Both the position numbers and the translations under genes were made by a program. This document shows, one piece after another, positions 55,870 to 64,000 of a stretch of 64,000 nucleotides of DNA (within the stretch, counting starts at the first letter, position 1; each line of letters begins with the position of its first letter). The notes beneath the pieces were generated by a model. That model was not told the origin of the DNA, made no database searches, and saw nothing but the letters and a program-made list of their open reading frames with translations. Location of the stretch: NCBI GenBank assembly GCA_964235605.1, contig CAXSCR010000014.1:14356-78355 (forward strand), in the 5' to 3' direction. Origin of the DNA: DATCRE01 sp964235605 (GTDB lineage Bacteria > Bacteroidota > Bacteroidia > Cytophagales > Cyclobacteriaceae).

Positions 55870-57693
55870 TTACTTTTTCTTTTTACGATCTTCTTCACTC
55901 TTTTTTCTGTTCTCCTCGCTGGCTTTCATGGCTTCCTGGAGCTTGTTCATGAATTTTGATTTACCACCGCCACCAGAAGCTGCAATTTTTTTGCGGTTTT
56001 CCTCCATGATAGATTTAATCTTATTGTCATCTACAAAACGTCTAATAATTGCTTGTTGAGCAAACGTTACAAGATTGGAAACAAAATAATAGAATGTTAA
56101 ACCTGCAGAGAAGGAGTTTAATACAAACATGAAGATCACGGGCATAATATAAGACATTGATTTCATCGGCCCTTGTACGGATGATATCTGATTGTTTTGC
56201 CACGTATAGATTAATGTTGATGCTGTCATTAGCAATGTGAACAGACTGATGTGATTACCAAAATTGAAAGGTAAGTGGAATGGTAAGGTTATTAATGAAT
56301 CATATGTTGAAAGATCTTCTGCCCATAAGAAGTGCTCTTGTCTTAGTTCTATACTAGCAGGGAAAAGATAGAACATGGCAAAGAGAATGGGCATTTGCAA
56401 TAAGACTGGTATACATCCGCTAATGGGATTGACACCCACCTGCTGATACAGTTTCATTTGCTCCTGCTGCACCTTGGTCATGTCATCACCAAACTTTTCC
56501 TTGATTTCGTCAAGTTCTGGTTTAAGCACTTTCATTTTGGCCATGCTTAAGTATGACTTATATGAAAGCGGTGCAAGAACTAGTTTCAATAGAATCACTA
56601 GAATGATAATAATCAAGCCGTAGTTACTAATGATCTTGGTTAGGAAATGGAATACGGGGAAGATTACAAACTTGTTAATCCAACTAACAGGAGGCCAACC
56701 AAGATTAATATTTTTTTGAAAGTCTTCAGTAACCTTTCCTAAAATTTGATAATCATTAGGACCTATGTAAAACTTGAAATCAGCTTTATTTTCAGCTAAA
56801 GATTTTTTTGAAATCAATAGATTTATGTTAGCACGTTTTACAACCGAACTATCAGAGATATTCACAGCCGTTTGAACGTCGCCAGCTGTAAAATTATTTT
56901 TTGCAATGATAGAAGTAAGAAAGAATTTCTCTTTTACAGTCACCCATTTTATAGGCGTAGTTAATGTCTCTGCTTCTGCTTTACTAGAACTTTCAGTTAA
57001 TTTATCGAAGCCATCATTTGCTGAATAGTAGGTGATGGTTGTATTGTTTCTTGTATCAGTTAAATCTTTCTCAGTTGGACGAACAATGTCAACCCATTTA
57101 AAAGTCAGGTTATCACCTGTTAATTGTTTATCTAATCCATTGCTGGATAATTTATAGCCTATCTCATAACCTTTATCAGGCACAGAATAAGTTTGTATAA
57201 TACTTGAACCGTCAGTAAGCTTTAAGGTGAAAGTAAGAACAGTTGTATCGCCATTCTTTGTTTGACTAGGTTGATAGAATAAACCATATAAGTCTATTTC
57301 TTTCCCTTGATATTGACTTAATAGATTAAATGAATTTGAATTGGGCTCGATAAGCTTAAGCGACTGCTGGTTGTAAGTCTTATACCGCTTTAATTCTAAT
57401 TCTTTAATTACACCACCCTTGTTACTGAATGTTGCTTTAATGTCACTAGTTTCAACAACTGTAGTCGATTCGGTGCCTTTAAAAAAGGAAGATAAATCTC
57501 CATAAGTAGCGGCTAAAACACTATCACTTTCAAGTGTGCTTTTCGCTTGTGTAATCGTATCAGTTTTTACTGCTTGGGTAGTCTCAGTTTTTACTGGCGC
57601 CGTAACAGGTGCAGGTGTTGGTGAAAACCAATAAAAATAAGCCAACAACAAAGCTGCAATTAAAGAAAGGCCTATCGCCGAATTTTTATCCAT
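55870..57693 (-). CDS. yidC: Membrane protein insertase YidC
   Basis: 607 residues. N-terminal membrane anchor, large periplasmic domain (about 60-340), then the conserved five-helix insertase core from about 365 (IIVILLKLVLAPLSYKSYLSMAKMKVLKPEL, PILFAMFYLFPASIELR, FSAGLTFYYFVSNL). The C-terminus is charged. It inserts proteins into the inner membrane with or without SecYEG. Located between pyrG and parA. Confidence 0.96.
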   Translation of the reverse strand: MDKNSAIGLSLIAALLLAYFYWFSPTPAPVTAPVKTETTQAVKTDTITQAKSTLESDSVLAATYGDLSSFFKGTESTTVVETSDIKATFSNKGGVIKELELKRYKTYNQQSLKLIEPNSNSFNLLSQYQGKEIDLYGLFYQPSQTKNGDTTVLTFTLKLTDGSSIIQTYSVPDKGYEIGYKLSSNGLDKQLTGDNLTFKWVDIVRPTEKDLTDTRNNTTITYYSANDGFDKLTESSSKAEAETLTTPIKWVTVKEKFFLTSIIAKNNFTAGDVQTAVNISDSSVVKRANINLLISKKSLAENKADFKFYIGPNDYQILGKVTEDFQKNINLGWPPVSWINKFVIFPVFHFLTKIISNYGLIIIILVILLKLVLAPLSYKSYLSMAKMKVLKPELDEIKEKFGDDMTKVQQEQMKLYQQVGVNPISGCIPVLLQMPILFAMFYLFPASIELRQEHFLWAEDLSTYDSLITLPFHLPFNFGNHISLFTLLMTASTLIYTWQNNQISSVQGPMKSMSYIMPVIFMFVLNSFSAGLTFYYFVSNLVTFAQQAIIRRFVDDNKIKSIMEENRKKIAASGGGGKSKFMNKLQEAMKASEENRKKSEEDRKKKK

Positions 57694-57729
57694 GGTAAAT
57701 AAGTAATAGCTTAAATGTGTTAAATAATA

Positions 57730-59349
57730 TTATGAGTTAATTTTTTTGTGTTCGATGGCGGCGCCAACAAATTTAACAAACAGTGGATGGGGATTGAGAA
57801 CCGTACTTTTTAGTTCAGGATGGTATTGAACCCCGATGAACCAAGGATGGTCTTTCAATTCAACAACTTCTACCAAATTGGAATCTGGATTTACACCTAC
57901 TGCTTTTAAACCTGCTTCTTCCATTTGCTCTAAATACTTGTTATTGAATTCATAGCGATGTCTGTGGCGTTCGTGTATGAGGGACTCACCGTACACAGAA
58001 TGTGCTTTACTTCCCTTTTTAAATTTACAGGTATAAGATCCAAGACGCATCGTTCCGCCTTTTATTGTGATCTTCTTTTGCTCTTCCATCATGTCAATTA
58101 CGGCATGTTTTGCTTTTGGATTTAACTCGGACGAGCTCGCGTCTAGGTGTAAAACATTTCTTGCAAATTCTATAACCGCGCACTGCATGCCCAAACAAAT
58201 TCCGAAAAAAGGAATTTTATTTTCGCGCACATAGCGTATGGTTTCTATTTTACCTTCCATGCCACGTTCACCAAATCCAGGAGCAACGAGAATTCCATCT
58301 AAACTCTTTAGAATCGACTCAACCGATTCTTTGTTAATATCTTCCGACGAAATCCACTTGACCTTTACTTTGCAATCATTTTGCGCGCCAGCATGAACAA
58401 AGGCCTCTGCTATAGATTTGTAAGCGTCTGGTAGAGAAACATATTTTCCTACTAATCCTACTGTTACTTCATCCGTAGGATTTTTAAGCTTACCTAGAAA
58501 ACTTTTCCATTGATCAAGATCTGGTTCTGCCTTCGTATGCATTTTGAGTTTCGCTAATACACGCTCATCCAGTTTTTCTTTCTTCATCAATAGCGGCACA
58601 TCATAAATGGTGTCGGCATCCATTGCTTCGATAACTGAATTAAGATTTACGTTACAAAACAAAGAAATCTTCTTTCTGATTTCCATAGGTAACGGCATCT
58701 CTGTACGGCAAACTAAAATGTCTGGTTGAATACCTGCTTCCAACAACTCTTTTACTGAGTGTTGTGTGGGTTTTGTTTTTAATTCCTTTGCGGCATTAAG
58801 GTAAGGGATAAGCGTAAGGTGTATCACCAACGAATTGCTAGGACCTAAATCCCACTTAACCTGCCTTACGGCTTCAATAAAAGGTAAGGACTCAATATCA
58901 CCAACACAACCACCAATTTCCGTTATGATAAAATCATATTGGCCAGTTTCTCCTAATTGAAAAATATTGCGTTTAATTTCATCGGTTATATGCGGTACTA
59001 CTTGAACCGTTTTACCAAGATATTCACCTTTACGCTCCTTCGTAATAACATTATTGTAGATTCTACCGGTAGTAACATTATTAAGTCGCGTTGTAGGTAC
59101 GTTGAGAAATCGTTCATAATGTCCTAAATCCAAGTCTGTTTCAGCCCCATCATCGGTTACATAACACTCACCATGTTCGTATGGATTAAGTGTTCCTGGA
59201 TCTATATTAATATAAGGGTCGAATTTCTGAATTGTGACATTAAAACCACGAGCCTGTAGTAATTTAGCTAATGAGGCAGCAATAATGCCCTTACCCAGCG
59301 ATGAAGTTACCCCCCCGGTTACGAAAATATATTTGGCAGTTGAAGACAT
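57730..59349 (-). CDS. pyrG: CTP synthase
   Basis: 539 residues. Synthetase domain with FVTGGVTSSLGKGIIAASLAKLL at the start and the EIGGCVGDIES motif, then a class I glutamine amidotransferase domain with nucleophile Cys in FFGICLGMQCA and the His-Glu pair in GVQYHPELKS. It makes CTP from UTP, ATP and glutamine. Monocistronic or with yidC, 36 bases upstream of it. Confidence 0.97.
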   Translation of the reverse strand: MSSTAKYIFVTGGVTSSLGKGIIAASLAKLLQARGFNVTIQKFDPYINIDPGTLNPYEHGECYVTDDGAETDLDLGHYERFLNVPTTRLNNVTTGRIYNNVITKERKGEYLGKTVQVVPHITDEIKRNIFQLGETGQYDFIITEIGGCVGDIESLPFIEAVRQVKWDLGPSNSLVIHLTLIPYLNAAKELKTKPTQHSVKELLEAGIQPDILVCRTEMPLPMEIRKKISLFCNVNLNSVIEAMDADTIYDVPLLMKKEKLDERVLAKLKMHTKAEPDLDQWKSFLGKLKNPTDEVTVGLVGKYVSLPDAYKSIAEAFVHAGAQNDCKVKVKWISSEDINKESVESILKSLDGILVAPGFGERGMEGKIETIRYVRENKIPFFGICLGMQCAVIEFARNVLHLDASSSELNPKAKHAVIDMMEEQKKITIKGGTMRLGSYTCKFKKGSKAHSVYGESLIHERHRHRYEFNNKYLEQMEEAGLKAVGVNPDSNLVEVVELKDHPWFIGVQYHPELKSTVLNPHPLFVKFVGAAIEHKKINS

Positions 59350-59614
59350 AGAAAAGTTTAGCAGCCTGAATGAACCGGGCGCAAAGGTAGACTTATCGGT
59401 TTAAAGTTCAAGGAACAAATTTAAGTTAGTAGAAGGCGCTCGTTAAGATTTTAGCAATTGGTCGTACTTTTTTGTTTATGATTACGTGCATTATTGTGTT
59501 TATTCGCCTAACTACTTCGATTGCTAAACAAATTTTAACTCTTTTATCTTTGGGGGTACATACCCAGTGTCATCGGTATAATCCACATTCAATTTCCCGA
59601 AATCCTTAACTTTC

Positions 59615-59647
59615 TTTGACAGTAAGTTTCATTTACAGATATATTTG
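59615..59647 (+). promoter_or_regulatory. Probable tatD-ansA promoter
   Basis: TTTG (59615-59618) is followed after 21 bases by TATATTTG (59640-59647), a full match to the Bacteroidota -7 box TAnnTTTG. A second perfect box, TATCTTTG, is at 59545-59552. Otherwise the 317-base space between pyrG and tatD shows nothing further. Confidence 0.55.
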
Positions 59648-59666
59648 ACGCTTTGAACTTTCAACA

Positions 59667-60443
59667 ATGAGTTTCTGGATAGACACACACGCCCATATTT
59701 ATTCTGAGGAATTTAAGGAAGATCGCAAGGATATGTTGACTAGGTGCGAGACCACCAACATTGGCAAGATCTATATGCCTAATGTAGACCACACTTCCAT
59801 TGACGGTATGCTAGCGCTTGAAGAAAAGAACAAAGGCGTTTGTATGGCAATGATGGGCTTACATCCGTGTTCCGTAAAAAAGGACTTTGAACGTGAGCTT
59901 TATATTGTTGAAAACTGGCTTTCAAAAAGAAAATTTCTTGCAGTCGGAGAAATTGGAACTGATCTTTATTGGGACAAAACTTTTTGGGAACAGCAAAAGG
60001 AAGCTTTTAAAATTCAAGTAGGTTGGGCTAAAAAATATAAACTTCCTATAGTTATTCATTCGCGCGAGAGCATTGACGAAACGATTGAATTGGTGGGGTC
60101 TCTTCAAGACGGCACGTTGAGCGGAGTTTTTCATTGCTTCTCAGGCTCTGCAGCGCAAGCTAAAAAAATTGAAAATCTTAATTTCTACATGGGAATAGGA
60201 GGAGTTGCCACATTTAAAAATGGTGGACTAGATAAAGTAATTCCTGAGATTTCGCTGGATCGAATTGTGCTGGAAACAGATAGCCCATATTTAGCGCCGG
60301 TTCCCTATCGCGGAAAGCGTAATGAACCGTCTTACATGGGCTTGGTAGCAGATAAAATCGCGACGTATAAAAACATTACCCTTGAAGAGCTCCAAACCAT
60401 CACTACCCAAAATGCGCTCAAGCTATTCGAAAACATAAAATAA
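59667..60443 (+). CDS. tatD: TatD family metal-dependent hydrolase
   Basis: 258 residues. Metal-binding WIDTHAHIYSEEF at the N-terminus, GEIGTDLYWDKTF, HCFSGS and the final LETDSPYLAP with PYRGKRNEPSY are all present. TatD-type enzymes are 3'-5' exonucleases or deacylases involved in DNA repair and quality control. The stop shares one base with the start of the asparaginase gene. Confidence 0.93.
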   Translation: MSFWIDTHAHIYSEEFKEDRKDMLTRCETTNIGKIYMPNVDHTSIDGMLALEEKNKGVCMAMMGLHPCSVKKDFERELYIVENWLSKRKFLAVGEIGTDLYWDKTFWEQQKEAFKIQVGWAKKYKLPIVIHSRESIDETIELVGSLQDGTLSGVFHCFSGSAAQAKKIENLNFYMGIGGVATFKNGGLDKVIPEISLDRIVLETDSPYLAPVPYRGKRNEPSYMGLVADKIATYKNITLEELQTITTQNALKLFENIK

Positions 60444-61504
60444 TGAAGCTGAAAAAGATTACAATCAATACTTCTTCAAAGTCTCCACGTTCTCGGATAT
60501 TGATTATTTATACAGGTGGAACTTTTGGAATGACGTATGATCACGATGGTGTTCTCGTACCATTTGATTTTAGTTTAATAATTGCCCATTTACCCGCGCT
60601 AAAAAATCTTGCACTTGAGCTGAAGGTGTTTTCATTTGAAAACCCCATTGATTCATCGAATATTAACCCTGAACATTGGCAAGTCATAGGTAAAATAATA
60701 GAATCGCATTATGCCATGCATGATGGCTTTGTTGTGCTGCATGGAACTGATACCATGGCTTTTACAGCATCTGCATTGAGTTTTATGCTTGAAGGACTTA
60801 ATAAGCCCGTTGTTTTTACAGGCGCGCAGTTACCAATAAGTGAGCCCCGATCAGATGCGCGAGAAAATCTTATTACGGCTTTAGAAATTGCCTCAGCAAC
60901 CAAAGATGGTATGGCGCTAGTGCCAGAAGTTTGTATTTATTTTGATTATGAATTATTAAGAGGTAACAGATCGAAGAAAGTTGAAAGTATGCAATTTGAT
61001 GCTTTTGATTCTGGAAATTACCCGCAGTTAGCAAAGGCAGGTGTAAAAATCGATTACAATTATTCTGTTATTCGTGATGCTGATAAGAATAAGCCATTAA
61101 CGTTACATTCAAAATTTGACACCAATATCGCAGTGTTAAAACTATTTCCAGGAATTAATCAAATCGTTGTTGACGCTATGCTTAATACACCAGGTTTAAA
61201 GGCAGTGGTTGTTGAAACTTATGGTTCGGGTAATGCACCTACACTAGATTGGTTAATTACAGGCTTAAAAAAAGCCATTGATAAAGGTATCATTGTGCTT
61301 AATATTTCTCAATGCCCAGGAGGTACCGTGATGCAGGGAAGATATGAAACAAGTAAGGACTTATCACAAATTGGCGTTATTAGTGGCGCAGATATGACTA
61401 TAGAAACAGCGGTAACTAAGTTAATGCTATTGTTAGGTGAATATGAAACGGAGATATGCCGTGAGCTTATTAGTAGATCTATTGCTGGTGAAATGTCTGT
61501 TTAA
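60443..61504 (+). CDS. ansA: Type I L-asparaginase
   Basis: 353 residues. The two catalytic threonine motifs are ILIIYTGGTFGM and VVLHGTDTMAFTASALSFMLEG. There is no signal peptide, so it is the cytoplasmic type I enzyme, converting asparagine to aspartate and ammonia. It is translationally linked to tatD and followed by tRNA-Ser. Confidence 0.94.
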   Translation: MKLKKITINTSSKSPRSRILIIYTGGTFGMTYDHDGVLVPFDFSLIIAHLPALKNLALELKVFSFENPIDSSNINPEHWQVIGKIIESHYAMHDGFVVLHGTDTMAFTASALSFMLEGLNKPVVFTGAQLPISEPRSDARENLITALEIASATKDGMALVPEVCIYFDYELLRGNRSKKVESMQFDAFDSGNYPQLAKAGVKIDYNYSVIRDADKNKPLTLHSKFDTNIAVLKLFPGINQIVVDAMLNTPGLKAVVVETYGSGNAPTLDWLITGLKKAIDKGIIVLNISQCPGGTVMQGRYETSKDLSQIGVISGADMTIETAVTKLMLLLGEYETEICRELISRSIAGEMSV

Positions 61505-61560
61505 ACAGGTGTCCCCTTGGAAAGTGTTTAAATTCTTGATTTATTTGTGCCCTCAAATAA

Positions 61561-61645
61561 AGGAGAGGTGTCAGAGTGGCCGAACGAGCACGCTTGGAAA
61601 GTGTGTTTACCGCAAGGTAACGTGGGTTCGAATCCCACCCTCTCC
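61561..61645 (+). tRNA. tRNA-Ser (GGA)
   Basis: Class II tRNA with acceptor stem GGAGAGG/CCTCTCC, anticodon loop TTGGAAA (anticodon GGA), long variable arm and T-arm GGGTTCGAATCCC. Discriminator G; CCA not encoded. Confidence 0.93.
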
Positions 61646-61779
61646 GCTGAGACAATTTCACGCATCATCAAAACATTCAAATCCTTATTAATTTGAGTTT
61701 TTTTGATTTTTTAGACCACACCATTTTATTCATATAATCTCAATTCTAGGTGATTGTGATTAACCTCCTATGTTTTACC

Positions 61780-62452
61780 CTATTTATTCTGATGCGTGAG
61801 ATAGGCCAGGTTGTTGCGAGAATTCCGATTCCCGCGCCCAATAACACATCAGATACCCAGTGGCGGTTATTCATAACCCGTAAAACACCAATGCCCGTTG
61901 CTGTTGAATAAGCCAATACACTGTAAAGGGGATGGCCTTTTCCATATTCCTTGTTCAGAAACGTTGCATTCGCAAACGCTTGTGCGGTATGGCCGATGGA
62001 AAGGAGTTTGGCGCACCAGTATCGGGCCGGGGAACGGCAGTCAATTTTTTAAGCGGAAGAACCATTGCTGACATAATCAACTCTGATTTAATTAGTAGTG
62101 CAGTACGATTTGCAAAATCGTGTTGACCTTTTATGCCTAGGGCATTTAGGCCAACACGGCTACTATAGGCGCCTACTGAAGATAATCATCTACGTGTGTA
62201 TGAAAATTGGGAGACCACTCATTCCGTTCTCCTTGAATCTCAGCCCTATCAATAATTTCGCTATCAGAGGTCGAGAGAAGTCCTGCCGATATTAGAAATT
62301 GTAGGCGCTATCATTGCTTTTCCAGTTGCAGACCAACGCTTTTTTACAATATCATTTTCGACATGAATATTTTGCGCAAAAATCTTTTGAGAGAAAATAA
62401 ACAGTACTGCGACTTCGAGAATTTTGTAGCGGTTAATTTGGTGCATCTTCAT
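61780..62452 (-). pseudogene. Decayed PAP2-family phosphatase
   Basis: Leftward from ATG 62452 the start is a signal peptide (MKMHQINRYKILEV, ... FSQKIFA). Pieces in changing frames then read RAEIQGERNEWSPNFHTHVDDYLQ, ALGIKGQHDFANRTALLIKS, LKKLTAVPRP, NSFPS, HTAQAFANATFLNKE and RVMNNRHWVSDVLLGAGIGIL. These cover the KxxxxxxRP, PSGH and SRxxxxxHxxxD phosphatase boxes in order. Several stops and frameshifts are needed, including one that destroys PSGHT, so the gene is inactive. It accounts for nearly all of the 61780-62450 space. Confidence 0.85.
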
Positions 62453-62502
62453 TTTGAAAAAAGTAAAAGTGAACCTCCTTAAAAGGCCCACCAACTGTAA
62501 CC

Positions 62503-62958
62503 CTAATCCTTTTCTTCCTTTTTCTCTTTCATCTCCTGTACTTTGCCATCGGATGAAATTTGAACTTTATATTTCATTTTGCCTTTTTTAAACTCTAGTT
62601 CATTAAAAATGACATTGTCAGATGTCTCTGCTTTATCTGCTTCTTGTACTTTGTATCCTTCAAATTCTTTAGCAAGTGTTGCCTAAATCGGATGGTAGTT
62701 CTGAACTCTTTATTTCGGTTTCTGTCACTAACCATTTGCCGGACTGATCAAAATTTACGGATTGCTCCATTTCACCGGTTTCAAACTCAGCTTCAAATTC
62801 AGTGGCATTTTCTTTAGACCATTTAACTTCTTTCGCGTCAGGAAAGCGTTTGCCAAATGACTCCTTAACCATTGATGGCACTTCAGTTTCTTTTAGTTTT
62901 TGGCTTGGGCCAGGCTCGCCATGAGGCTAACCATAAGAACAAACATAATTTTTTTCAT
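62503..62958 (-). pseudogene. Decayed exported PepSY-like (DUF2874-type) protein
   Basis: From ATG 62958: signal peptide MKKIMFVLMVSLMASLAQA, a stop or frame change, then VPSMVKESFGKRFPDAKEVKWSK with FEAEFETGEMEQSVNFDQSG and WLVTETEIKSSELP, a second frame change, then ATLAKEFEGYKVQEADK to KYKVQISSDGKV. Two related units, each beginning with an F-xxx-KxVxW-like helix, are typical of BT-type PepSY-like periplasmic proteins. At least two frame disruptions. Probably non-functional. Confidence 0.75.
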
Positions 62959-63224
62959 AAATTTTCGCTTGGATTTATTATTCAAGAAATAAACTGATTG
63001 AAGAATCTTAGATTTTGGAGGAGATATAGTATAATTAAGAAGTTAATTTTTGTCTGGAGTTTCGACTTCGTAACTACATGGGCTGACAGGCGAATCATGG
63101 AATACTTTCAGCATTCTAAAATAGCTTGAATGTGGCTTTTGGTAATATATTTGAAATCTGGCAGGTCACCCTGATCCCGTATGTTGTGGGTGTTAATCAA
63201 TTTTATCCCTTAATTTATAATTTA

Positions 63225-63602
63225 ATGAGCAAGACAATAATACTTGTAGGAATCGGTGGTCTCTTAGGATGTATTTCTCGTTATTTTACAACGCTCTATT
63301 TTAACAAACACATTACTTCGACCTTTCCATTCGGGACATTTGCCGCTAATGTATTAGGCTGCTTTATCATTGGTATTTTATATGGAATGTCAGAACGCGC
63401 TAGTGGGTTGTCACCCGAGTGGAGATTCTTTATAGGCACAGGATTTTGTGGGGGTTATACAACTTTTTCAGCTTTTGCTTATGAAAACATTAAACTCCTG
63501 GAGACATCAGACTACTTGACGTTTGGTCTTTACAGTGTAGTAACTTTTACCAGTGGCTTACTTTCTGTTTTTCTTGGAATTTATTTAGCTAAACATTTTT
63601 AA
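63225..63602 (+). CDS. crcB: Fluoride exporter CrcB/Fluc
   Basis: 125 residues from ATG at 63225; the open frame upstream is unrelated. Four membrane helices, with GGLLGCISRYF in the first, FPFGTFAANVLGCFIIG in the second and GFCGGYTTFSAFAYE in the third are the Fluc signatures. It forms a dimeric fluoride channel. I looked for a fluoride riboswitch in the 200 bases before it and found none. Confidence 0.94.
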   Translation: MSKTIILVGIGGLLGCISRYFTTLYFNKHITSTFPFGTFAANVLGCFIIGILYGMSERASGLSPEWRFFIGTGFCGGYTTFSAFAYENIKLLETSDYLTFGLYSVVTFTSGLLSVFLGIYLAKHF

Positions 63603-63668
63603 TGATACGTAATGTGGAATGACCTTGAGTTTGATTATTTCTGAGTCAATTCATTTGCATAAAGTAAT

Positions 63669-63890
63669 TCACTTACGCTTTCTGTATAACACCCTCATCC
63701 AACTTGGAAGCACCAGTAGTAGTAAGGGCAATCCTGCTATGAATCCACCAATAACGGCAACAGCTAAAGGTTGCTGCATTTGCGCACCTAAGTCAATGCC
63801 AATGCTAACGGCAACAAAGCAAGTATAGCTCCAATAGCCGTCATCAGCTTAGGCCGAATGCGTAATTGAGTTGAATGTTGCTGGCACTCC
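63669..63890 (-). pseudogene. C-terminal remnant of an RND efflux pump
   Basis: Leftward translation gives RIRPKLMTAIGAILALLPLAL, a frame change, then GAQMQQPLAVAVIGGFIAG, then LLLVLPSWMRVLYRKRK and a stop at 63669. This is the end of the last membrane helices of a CzcA/AcrB type transporter. Nothing convincing remains upstream in 63890-64000, so the gene is a truncated relic. Confidence 0.75.
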
Positions 63891-64000
63891 TACAAATAAC
63901 AGAAATACACAACTCCAAAAACGGTTAGCAGGATTGATGGTTATGAACCTGAGTTCGGGATAAGAAGGGATGAAAAAATATTTTAAAAAGGGGCGATGCT

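Noticed and set aside
61437..61691. 84-residue ORF across the end of ansA and tRNA-Ser
   Set aside because: It runs through a tRNA gene in a shadow frame of ansA.
62095..62165. Palindromic ACGATTTGCAAAATCGT and a gtgttg...caacac hairpin suggesting a REP element
   Set aside because: Leftward translation shows this is coding sequence of the decayed PAP2 gene (ALGIKGQHDFANRTALLIKS), so the palindromes are incidental.
63000..63224. Fluoride riboswitch ahead of crcB
   Set aside because: No GGCG...CGCC aptamer core or conserved loop bases could be found in this stretch.
63603..63828. 69-residue plus-strand ORF after crcB
   Set aside because: The opposite strand encodes the recognisable RND pump tail; the plus ORF is its shadow.

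Overview
The window comes from a member of the Bacteroidota, most likely of the Cytophagales type. The evidence is a giant type IX secretion substrate beside a PorP/SprF gene, a carbamoyltransferase of the acetyl/succinylornithine type in the arginine cluster, TAnnTTTG-like promoter boxes, near absence of Shine-Dalgarno sites, and the neighbourhood parA-parB-DUF5683-dapB-lepB.

Region 1 (about 1 to 19,040) is accessory DNA. After two small genes at the left edge, roughly 1,500-17,270 is one long plus-strand series of about 26 closely packed genes, flanked by a small divergent HTH gene on the left and an integrase abutting tRNA-Pro on the right. It looks like the right-hand part of an integrated virus: a beta-helix spike with phage-fibre repeats, a second fibre-like protein, a GH108 muramidase, a possible coat protein with N-terminal hydrophobic segments, a transglutaminase-like protein and an ArdC/zincin/RecA-like fusion. 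No terminase, portal, tail tube or tape-measure gene is recognisable, and about 18 gene products carry membrane segments, several as a C-terminal helix followed by an LSG tag and a Lys/Arg tail. I therefore propose a tailless, membrane-associated virus-like element whose left end and replication genes lie outside the window. This is the best candidate here for an undescribed system.

Region 2 (19,040-36,140) is chromosomal: three tRNA genes, a secreted GATase-like protein, a FtsX-type permease, a small structured transcription unit with a full-length Shine-Dalgarno sequence (22,565-22,855), a decayed histidine kinase, the divergent tesA / ybbA-ybbP group, a GH20 hexosaminidase and the T9SS substrate/PorP pair.

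Region 3 (36,290-45,344) is a complete-looking arginine cluster: a probable Arg-rich leader peptide with attenuator, a GNAT enzyme (probable acyl-glutamate synthase), argG, argC, argD, argF', argB, argE, argH. Ala90 in the carbamoyltransferase falls at the residue that separates acetylornithine from succinylornithine use.

Region 4 (45,460-64,000) is housekeeping: M48 protease, an IS21 scar, rpsF-rpsR-rplI, apaG, ung, lepB, dapB, DUF5683, parB, parA (with a DnaA box and repeated GTGGAAC words upstream), yidC, pyrG, tatD, ansA, tRNA-Ser and crcB. The right end holds three clearly decayed genes (PAP2 phosphatase, PepSY-like protein, RND pump tail).
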